NCBI GenBank assembly: GCA_003476885.1
Contig: DMUR01000052.1
Coordinates: 1-13,811 of the forward strand
Direction of reading: 5' to 3'
Length of the DNA stretch: 13,811 nt
Source of the DNA: Chloroflexota bacterium
GTDB lineage: Bacteria > Chloroflexota > Limnocylindria > Limnocylindrales > Limnocylindraceae
The notes under the pieces were generated by a model. The model worked only from the letters and a program-made list of their open reading frames with translations, had not been told where the DNA came from and ran no database searches. Of this stretch, positions 7,186 to 12,534 are shown one piece after another. Numbering within the stretch: the stretch's first letter is position 1; the number at the start of each line of letters is the position of its first letter. A program made the position numbers and the translations under genes.

Positions 7186-7566
7186 ATGAAACGACCAGTG
7201 AGTGGGAGCGGAGTTGCTCCAGCGATCGGTCCATACAGTGCAGGGATCGCCTCAGGCGACCTGCTCTTCTGCTCGGGACAGCTCGGAATGGATCCCGCAA
7301 CAGGTGCGCTTCGTGACGGAGTTGCCGCTCAGGCGGAGCAGGCGCTGGTGAATCTGCGTGCGCTGCTCTCCGCTGCGGGGTTCGGCGTTGAACATGTGGT
7401 CAAGTGCACCATCTTCCTTGCGGACCTCGCCGACTTTGCCACGGTGAATGAGATCTACGGGCGCACCTTCTCGGAGCCGTATCCAGCACGCTCAACCGTG
7501 CAGGTGGCGGGGCTCCCCAAGGGGGGCCTGGTGGAGATTGAGGCGATCGCCCAGAAGGTCGGCTAG
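7186..7566 (+). CDS. ridA: RidA family 2-iminobutanoate/2-iminopropanoate deaminase
   Basis: RidA hydrolyses reactive enamine/imine intermediates such as 2-aminoacrylate that PLP enzymes release, and so protects PLP enzymes from covalent damage. The 126-residue product is full length: AIGPYSAGI (13-21), FCSGQLGMDPATG (28-40), VVKCTIFLAD (71-80), and the active-site block PARSTVQVAGLPKGGLVEIE (100-119). Arg102 and Glu117 match the two catalytic residues of E. coli RidA (Arg105, Glu120), which marks the true RidA subgroup rather than the Rid1-7 relatives lacking Arg. It lies 14 nt after ispE with its own strong ribosome site. Alanine racemase, a known victim of 2-aminoacrylate in RidA-deficient enterobacteria, is encoded upstream in the same string. 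Confidence 0.95.
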   Translation: MKRPVSGSGVAPAIGPYSAGIASGDLLFCSGQLGMDPATGALRDGVAAQAEQALVNLRALLSAAGFGVEHVVKCTIFLADLADFATVNEIYGRTFSEPYPARSTVQVAGLPKGGLVEIEAIAQKVG

Positions 7567-7569
7567 ACT
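7564..7569 (+). promoter_or_regulatory. Candidate -10 box for a short-leader glmU transcript
   Basis: TAGACT nine bases before the glmU ATG, which lacks a Shine-Dalgarno sequence. It overlaps the TAG stop of ridA, so the TA part is forced by the stop codon. The best -35-like hexamer (TTGAGG, 7538-7543) is 20 nt away, too far for a standard spacer. Weak on its own; listed because the same arrangement recurs before recO, the polyprenyl synthetase gene and glyS. Confidence 0.25.
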
Positions 7570-7578
7570 CTCCTCCAG

Positions 7579-8952
7579 ATGACACCCTCAAGTACCGGGC
7601 CGGAGCGCCTTACAGGCGTGACGGCCATCATCCTCGCTGCTGGCGTCGGGTCGCGGATGCACGCTGCCCAGCCGAAGGTTCTCCACCCGCTCCTCGGGCG
7701 TCCAATGGCGCTCTGGGTTGTGGAGGCTGTCCGCAGCGTGCTGCGTGATCCAGCGCTCCTCCTCCTCTCCCCAGCAACCGCCGTGCTGCACGCGCTTGCA
7801 CCTACAGGGACGCTTCGAGCGGAACAGCCGGAGCCGCGCGGAACAGGGGATGCGGTTCGCTGTGCACTCCCTGCACTCTCAGCCGATGCAACGGAGGTTC
7901 TCATTGCGTGTGGGGATACACCGCTCCTTGAACCGAGCAGTATCAGTGCGCTGATCGCGACTCGCCGCGCCGCAGGTGCGCCAATCGCGCTCGCCGCCTT
8001 TCACGCCGAAGACCCGACCGGGTACGGCCGCGTTGAACTGAGCGAAGAAGGTCGAGCGTTACGCATTGTGGAAGAGCGCGACGCAACGGACGAAGGTCGC
8101 GCGAACGATCTCGTCAACGCAGGACTCTACGCCGTTGATCGCGCCTGGCTTACGGGCGCACTGGAGACACTCGCTCCGTCAGCGGCGAGCGGGGAGGTCT
8201 ACCTCACCGATCTTGTCGCGCGCGCCGCTGCGGAAGGTACGCCAGCCCCCGTCCTCCTTGGGAGTGGGATTGACCTTGAGGGGGTGAACGATCGACGTCA
8301 GTTCGCGGACGCTGCCGCGGCACTTCGTGAGCGGATCAATGCGGCGCACCTTGAACGCGGTGTCGGCATGATGGATCCAACCACAGTCTGGATCGAGCCT
8401 ACGGTGAGCATCGCTGCCGATGTGGTGATTGAACCGAACGTGATGCTGAGCGGCAATACGACGATCGCAACTGGGACACGCATCGAGGCTGGATCACGGA
8501 TTCACGAGAGCGTCATTGGGGAAGGCTGCACCATTCGCTCGAGTGACATTGATGGTTCAACACTTGCGAGCGGAGTGGACGTTGGGCCCTTTGCGCACAT
8601 TCGTCCCGGCTGCACGATTGGTGCGAGCGCACATGTTGGCAACTTCGCTGAGCTCAAGGCAACAACGCTCTCTGCAAAGGTCAAGGTGGGACACCACTCG
8701 TATCTCGGTGACACCAGTGTTGGCGAGGGGAGCAACATTGGTGCCGGAACGATTACGGCAAACTACGACGGCGAGAAGAAGCACGCAACGGTCATTGGCG
8801 CTCGCGTCTTCACGGGCGTTGGAACGCTGATCGTGGCACCGCTCACCATGGGCGACGGTTCTAAGAGTGGCGCCGGAGCGGTCGTGCTGAAGGATGTCCC
8901 CGCGGGGGCGCTCGTGGTTGGCGTGCCTGCGCGCACGGTAGGTAAGGAGTAA
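7579..8952 (+). CDS. glmU: Bifunctional GlmU: GlcN-1-P acetyltransferase / GlcNAc-1-P uridylyltransferase
   Basis: Makes UDP-GlcNAc, the first dedicated precursor of peptidoglycan. The 457-residue length is normal. N-terminal uridylyltransferase: LAAGVGSRM..QPKVLHP (19-37), PRGTGDAV (86-93), CGDTPLLEP (111-119) with metal-binding Asp113, GYGRV, EERDAT, and GVND (235-238). C-terminal left-handed beta helix, from about 262: PFAHIRPG (337-344), VGNFAELK, KVGHHSYLGD (369-378) where His372 matches the catalytic His363 of E. coli, and GSNIGAGTITANYDGEKKH (384-402; Ala replaces the usual Cys of TCNYDG). The start chosen is ATG 7579, with no Shine-Dalgarno sequence before it. An in-frame GTG at 7618 with GGAG 12 nt upstream would give a start nearer the family norm, removing 13 residues. 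ridA ends 12 nt before the ATG. Confidence 0.95.
   Translation: MTPSSTGPERLTGVTAIILAAGVGSRMHAAQPKVLHPLLGRPMALWVVEAVRSVLRDPALLLLSPATAVLHALAPTGTLRAEQPEPRGTGDAVRCALPALSADATEVLIACGDTPLLEPSSISALIATRRAAGAPIALAAFHAEDPTGYGRVELSEEGRALRIVEERDATDEGRANDLVNAGLYAVDRAWLTGALETLAPSAASGEVYLTDLVARAAAEGTPAPVLLGSGIDLEGVNDRRQFADAAAALRERINAAHLERGVGMMDPTTVWIEPTVSIAADVVIEPNVMLSGNTTIATGTRIEAGSRIHESVIGEGCTIRSSDIDGSTLASGVDVGPFAHIRPGCTIGASAHVGNFAELKATTLSAKVKVGHHSYLGDTSVGEGSNIGAGTITANYDGEKKHATVIGARVFTGVGTLIVAPLTMGDGSKSGAGAVVLKDVPAGALVVGVPARTVGKE
8943..8949 (+). promoter_or_regulatory. Ribosome binding site of the CNNM/CBS protein gene
   Basis: TAAGGAG six bases before the ATG at 8956, embedded in the last codons of glmU. 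It fixes the downstream start. Confidence 0.7.
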
Positions 8953-8955
8953 CCG

Positions 8956-10293
8956 ATGAATCCTGTGCTCGCCGATCTCGGCCTCATCCTGCTCCTGATC
9001 CTGCTGAACGGCTTCTTCGTGGCGGTTGAGATCGCCTATGTCAGCGTGCGACGTACGCGACTCAGCGAGCTTGCGGATGAAGGAGATAAGCGGGCGGTTC
9101 GCGCCCTCCGACTGCTTCGCGACCCGGGCCGCTTCCTTGCGGTGATTCAAGTGGCGATCACCTTCCTCGGCGCGCTCGCATCTGCGGTCGCCGCGATCAG
9201 CATCGTTGAACTCGTCGCCGCGCCGCTGAGTGGCATCTCTTGGATCGGGGAGCGCGCCGCACCGATCGCGTTGCTCCTCGTCACGTTGCTCGTCTCAATT
9301 GTCTCAATCGTCCTCGGAGAGTTGATCCCGAAGGGTTTCGCGTTGGCAAATCCCGATCGGATCGCGCTATCCGCGTCGGGTCCTATTTCAATCTTCGCCA
9401 AGGTGCTTAGCCCACTTGTCGGGCTCCTTGTCTTACTCACGAAGGTGATCTCCAAGCCGTTCGGCATTGACCCAACCCGGACCCCGAAACTTTCCGCAGC
9501 CGAAATCCGACTCATCGTGGAGCAGGGGAGTCAGGAGGGAGTGCTCGAGGCGGAGGAGGAGCAGATGATCTCCGCAGTGATGTCACTCAGTGACTCAAAG
9601 CTGCACGAGGTCATGGTGCCACGCATCGATATCGTCTCCATTGATGAAGAGGCAACGTTCGACGAGGCCGTGGAGGTGGTGCTGAAGGAGGGACACAGCC
9701 GCACGCCGCTCTACCGTGAGTCTATTGATCACGTGAGCGGAATTCTCTATGCGAAGGACCTGCTCCGCATCATTGCGGCTGGTGGGCCACGCCCGCGCCT
9801 GCGCGACATCATGCGCCCGGCCCTCTTCGTCCCCGAGTCAAAGCCCGTAGACGATCTTCTGCATGAATTGCAGCGACGTAAGGTGCACATGGCGATCGTG
9901 CTGGACGAGCACGGAGGCACCGCGGGCCTCGTGACGATCGAAGACCTCCTCGAAGAGATCGTGGGTGAGATCCAGGACGAGTTCGACGAAGAGGAGCCGA
10001 TGAGGGTCGAGATCTCCGAAGGGGAGGTGATCCTCGATGGTCGAGCCGACATTGACGAGCTCACTGATCTGATTGATCCCCCGCTTGAGCTGGAGGACGA
10101 TGAGGAGTACGACACGCTCGGAGGATTTGTCTACCACCGGATCGGTCGTGTCCCCGTGGTGGGCGATAGTGTGACCATCGCCCCCTTTGTGATCAGCGTC
10201 ATCAAGGTGAGCGGCCGCAGGGTTGGGAAGGTGCGCGTGCGCTGGACTCCTGTGGAGTCTGTTGCCGGATCTGAGGAGAGCGAAGGGAAGTAG
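8956..10293 (+). CDS. CNNM/DUF21-CBS-CorC_HlyC membrane protein (CorC/HlyC/YtfL-type)
   Basis: A 445-residue inner-membrane protein of the CNNM family. Relatives include Mg2+ or Na+/Mg2+ exporters (MpfA, CorB); the older haemolysin-related names are historical. Residues 1-170 form the CNNM/DUF21 domain with hydrophobic segments at about 5-27, 62-90, 101-130 and 143-166, including the signature [10 protein letters not shown] (121-130) with the Pro-Lys pair. [14 protein letters not shown] (178-191) is the linker helix. A CBS pair spans about 215-340: [12 protein letters not shown] (219-230), HSRTPLYRE (247-255), and [22 protein letters not shown] (317-338, typical of CBS2). The cytosolic CorC_HlyC domain covers about 350-430, with EYDTLGGFV (384-392). 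The last 15 residues are polar. It is 3 nt from glmU with its own ribosome site and may be the last gene of the operon. The transported ion cannot be assigned. Confidence 0.92.
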   Translation: MNPVLADLGLILLLILLNGFFVAVEIAYVSVRRTRLSELADEGDKRAVRALRLLRDPGRFLAVIQVAITFLGALASAVAAISIVELVAAPLSGISWIGERAAPIALLLVTLLVSIVSIVLGELIPKGFALANPDRIALSASGPISIFAKVLSPLVGLLVLLTKVISKPFGIDPTRTPKLSAAEIRLIVEQGSQEGVLEAEEEQMISAVMSLSDSKLHEVMVPRIDIVSIDEEATFDEAVEVVLKEGHSRTPLYRESIDHVSGILYAKDLLRIIAAGGPRPRLRDIMRPALFVPESKPVDDLLHELQRRKVHMAIVLDEHGGTAGLVTIEDLLEEIVGEIQDEFDEEEPMRVEISEGEVILDGRADIDELTDLIDPPLELEDDEEYDTLGGFVYHRIGRVPVVGDSVTIAPFVISVIKVSGRRVGKVRVRWTPVESVAGSEESEGK

Positions 10294-10308
10294 CCCTCGG
10301 TGGGTCGC

Positions 10309-11361
10309 CTACGCGGAGATCACACGCTCCATGATCTCTTCAAGCCGAACGATCGCAATAGGATTCATTGCTGGCACCGCACGAATCTCCGTGAGGGCGC
10401 GCTCGCGCCAGAGTGCAGCTTGCTCTCGTGTGTACGCCTCTGCACCCGTTCGCGCGAGGACGGCGAGCCCTTCGGCGACAAGTGCGGCGTCCGGATCTGG
10501 TGTTGCGAAGAGTCGATCGAGGGTGGCGCGATCTTCAATGCTGGCGCGCTCCGCTGCGTAGAGGACGGGGAGCGTCTTCTTATGTCGGGCAAGATCTGAT
10601 GGCGCCTTTCCAGTTGCCGCCTCACTCCCCCAGATCCCAAGCAGATCGTCATTGATCTGGAAGGCGAGCCCGAGCGCCCATCCGAACGTACGGAAGCGCG
10701 TGATCACCTCTTCGTCATCAGTGGCGAGCATGGCGGCAGACTCAACACCGCCCGAGATGAGGGCCGCCGTCTTTCGTCCGATCATCTCAAAGTAGTGTTC
10801 CACGCTCTGCATCTCGCGATTCTGGCTCGCCGCGATATCAATGAACTGCCCTTCGCAGAGGCGGAGGCAGGTCTGGTCGTAGATCTTCATCATGCGGATC
10901 ACCTTGGCGTCGGAGAAGCCGAGTTCAGTCAGTCGGTGTGCCGCAATACGGCTAATCGTGAACAGCGCATCGCCGGTATTGATGGCCTGCGCAAGACCTT
11001 CGCGTACCCAGAGGGTGGGTCGCCCCCTTCGCTCCTCGTCCTGATCCTCAATGTCGTCGTGGATCAAGCTGAAGTTGTGACCGAGCTCAACGGCCGCTGC
11101 GCCAGGGATGGCACGCTCCCAATCGCTTGAGAGTGCGGAGTAGGTGAGGAGTCCGAGGAGGGGGCGCATGCGCTTGCCGAGTCGCGCGCTCGGATCCCCG
11201 TATCCCATGTGATACCGAATCTGTGCGTACATTGACGCGGTGATTGGCTCCTCCCACTCTGCGAGGAGGTCAAGAATCGCCGCGTCCGTGGCGGCGATAA
11301 GCGCGTCAAGGTCTAGCTCAAGAAGGTTCGCCCCAGTCGGGGTGCCACGGAGTGACGTCAT
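10309..11361 (-). CDS. Polyprenyl synthetase (trans-isoprenyl diphosphate synthase, probably C15-C20)
   Basis: Condenses IPP with allylic diphosphates to make all-trans prenyl diphosphates, downstream of the MEP pathway to which IspE belongs. Length 350. Motifs: LGKRMRP (61-67, the usual G-K-R-x-R-P), first Asp-rich motif LIHDDIED (99-106) followed by RRGRPTLW (111-118), GQFIDI (171-176), EMIGRKTAALI (192-202), and second motif FQINDDLLGIWG (234-245) with DD at 238-239 (Gly where many have a third Asp, common in the DDLLGIWG subgroup), then KKTLPVLYA. Phe97 is five residues before the first Asp, with no two-residue insertion in the first motif. That pattern is associated with geranylgeranyl or similar short products; chain length is an inference. 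It stands alone on the minus strand, converging with the CNNM gene 15 nt away. Confidence 0.92.
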   Translation of the reverse strand: MTSLRGTPTGANLLELDLDALIAATDAAILDLLAEWEEPITASMYAQIRYHMGYGDPSARLGKRMRPLLGLLTYSALSSDWERAIPGAAAVELGHNFSLIHDDIEDQDEERRGRPTLWVREGLAQAINTGDALFTISRIAAHRLTELGFSDAKVIRMMKIYDQTCLRLCEGQFIDIAASQNREMQSVEHYFEMIGRKTAALISGGVESAAMLATDDEEVITRFRTFGWALGLAFQINDDLLGIWGSEAATGKAPSDLARHKKTLPVLYAAERASIEDRATLDRLFATPDPDAALVAEGLAVLARTGAEAYTREQAALWRERALTEIRAVPAMNPIAIVRLEEIMERVISA

Positions 11362-11383
11362 GCTCCAATGCTACCCTCTCACC
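11362..11383. promoter_or_regulatory. Candidate bidirectional promoter between polyprenyl synthetase gene and recO
   Basis: Only 22 bp separate the two divergent ATG codons, so both promoters must lie here or inside the opposite gene. On the plus strand TACCCT (11372-11377), preceded by TGC to give an extended -10, ends 6 nt before the recO ATG. On the minus strand TAGCAT (complement of 11368-11373) ends 6 nt before the other ATG. The two boxes overlap through the self-complementary TA at 11372-11373. Both spacings place +1 at or next to the A of the start codon, which would make both messages leaderless. No usable Shine-Dalgarno sequence is seen: recO is preceded by pyrimidines, and the other gene has GGAG only one base from ATG. 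No convincing -35 box was found on either strand. Confidence 0.45.
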
Positions 11384-12130
11384 ATGCCTGAACGCCGAAC
11401 CTCGCGGACGCTGGCAGTTGTGACCTCGCGTTTCCGCCTCGGCGAGGCCGATCGCGTGCTCACCCTCATCTCGCCGGATCGCGGAAAGTTCAAGGCGATC
11501 GCCAAGGGGGTGCGAAAGCCGACCAGCCGTCTCGGCGGTGGCGTCGAACCATTCGCGGAACTCGAGGTCGCGCTCGCGGCGGGGCGCACCTTTGACGTGG
11601 TGACCCAGGTGCAGCCACAGCGCGTCTGGCTCGGACTTCGTAGTCGGCTTATGAGTAGTGCTGTTGCCTGGTACGCAGCAGAGCTCGTGGAGCGAGCCAC
11701 GAGTGAAGAGCAGCCCGAGCCCGAACTGTATGCGCTGCTGCTGCGCGCATGGGATCTGCTCGAGGCGGGTCTCCCAGACGTCCTTGTCGCACGTTGGAGT
11801 GAGCTCGCGCTCCTTGACGCTGCGGGGCATGCACCAGAACTTGATCACTGCGTTGATTGCGGGCGCCCTCCGCAAGAAGGGGAGGCGCTCCGCTGGGATG
11901 AGCGCGCGGGCGGGATCCACTGCGTGAACCATGGTGAAGGTGCACCGTTCAGCAGCGATGGGCTGCGCCTCTTGCGAGCGCTCCGACGCTTTGCCCCAGA
12001 ACAGCTTGCGGCGCTGCGGCTGCCGAGCGGACCACTTCAAGAGGTCGACCGAGCCCTCCGCGCCGCGATCGTGCATCTCTATGGGCGAGAACCGAAGAGC
12101 CGCACCTTTCTCGACGAGGTGAGCGCGTGA
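11384..12130 (+). CDS. recO: DNA repair protein RecO
   Basis: RecO loads RecA onto SSB-coated single strands in the RecFOR recombination repair pathway. The 248-residue product has the N-terminal OB-fold with RTSRTLAVVTSRFRLGEADR (5-24) and ISPDRGKFKAIAKGVRKPTSR (29-49), the EPFAELEVAL block (55-64), a helical middle, and a zinc-binding segment: CVDCG (156-160), then GGIHCVNHG (176-184). The fourth ligand looks like His183 where many RecO proteins have Cys. ATG 11384 was chosen because the residues after it match the usual RecO N-terminus. The frame is open upstream to an ATG at 11240, but that would run 48 Ser/Arg-rich residues antisense through the divergent gene. GTGA overlap with crcB. 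Confidence 0.93.
   Translation: MPERRTSRTLAVVTSRFRLGEADRVLTLISPDRGKFKAIAKGVRKPTSRLGGGVEPFAELEVALAAGRTFDVVTQVQPQRVWLGLRSRLMSSAVAWYAAELVERATSEEQPEPELYALLLRAWDLLEAGLPDVLVARWSELALLDAAGHAPELDHCVDCGRPPQEGEALRWDERAGGIHCVNHGEGAPFSSDGLRLLRALRRFAPEQLAALRLPSGPLQEVDRALRAAIVHLYGREPKSRTFLDEVSA
12116..12123 (+). promoter_or_regulatory. Ribosome binding site of crcB
   Basis: GAGGTGAG four to five bases before the GTG start of crcB, within the last codons of recO. It closely matches the complement of the 16S 3' end and supports the GTG at 12127 as the start. Confidence 0.6.
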
Positions 12131-12504
12131 GCGCGCTTACGAGCGCACTGCTCGTGGCTCTTGGCGGTGCGTTTGGCGCGCTTCTTCGGAGCGGTGCGGA
12201 TGCGCTCACTGCGCGCCTCGGGATCGCCGCGCCAATTGGGACACTCGTGGTGAACGTGGGTGGATCGTTCGCTGCAGGCCTCGTTGTCACGCTGATCGCC
12301 GACCGGCTCCTTCCAGACGCTGCACGCCCCCTCATCGTTATTGGACTTCTCGGAGGGTTCACCACCTTCTCAGCGTTTGCGCTGCAGCTCGCACGCATGG
12401 GCGAGGGGGGTGAACTCCTCGCGCTGATCGCCTACGCCGTCGGATCAATCCTGCTCGGGCTCCTTGCCGCCTCGGCGGGCGTGGCGCTTGCCCGCGCGCT
12501 CTAG
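12127..12504 (+). CDS. crcB: Fluoride channel Fluc/CrcB
   Basis: Fluc/CrcB is a small dual-topology membrane channel that exports fluoride; two copies form the antiparallel dimer. The 125-residue product has four hydrophobic segments (about 5-26, 37-58, 68-88, 97-123) and the family motifs GGAFGALLR (13-21), PIGTLVVNVGGSF (36-48, with the pore Asn43) and GLLGGFTTFSAF (73-84), containing the TTFS turn and the Phe residues lining the pore. It starts at GTG within the recO stop (GTGA). No fluoride riboswitch is possible directly upstream, because that DNA codes for RecO. Only one crcB is visible; dual-topology homodimers need just one, while paired genes, if any, are elsewhere. Confidence 0.95.
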   Translation: MSALTSALLVALGGAFGALLRSGADALTARLGIAAPIGTLVVNVGGSFAAGLVVTLIADRLLPDAARPLIVIGLLGGFTTFSAFALQLARMGEGGELLALIAYAVGSILLGLLAASAGVALARAL

Positions 12505-12520
12505 CCGCACTCGGATCGGG

Positions 12521-12526
12521 TAGGCT
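12521..12526 (+). promoter_or_regulatory. Candidate -10 box for glyS, short-leader or leaderless
   Basis: TAGGCT eight bases before the glyS ATG, in the 30-nt gap after crcB, the longest gap in the window. The bases between it and the ATG (TCCACTTC) are pyrimidine-rich with no Shine-Dalgarno sequence. No -35 hexamer was recognised at 16-18 nt spacing. Confidence 0.35.
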
Positions 12527-12534
12527 TCCACTTC

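Noticed and set aside
7541-7552. GCGATCGC palindromes (also near 4977 and 11498) as HIP1-like elements
   Set aside because: Only a few copies are seen, and they are explained by the general GATC excess in a GC-rich background rather than by an octamer-specific signal.
10290-10312. Possible terminator hairpin between the convergent CNNM and polyprenyl synthetase genes
   Set aside because: Only CCC/GGG plus GTAG/CTAC arms with a four-base bulge can pair, and there is no T-run on either strand. Too weak to call a terminator.
11240-11383. Upstream ATG extending recO by 48 residues
   Set aside because: The extension is Ser/Arg-rich, runs antisense through the start of the polyprenyl synthetase gene, and RecO homology begins just after the ATG at 11384.
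11318-12076. Minus-strand open frame (252 codons) opposite recO
   Set aside because: No family features, whereas the plus strand is clearly RecO with its zinc-site residues.
12030-12126. Fluoride riboswitch upstream of crcB
   Set aside because: This DNA encodes the conserved C-terminus of RecO, and I could not recognise the crcB-motif core.
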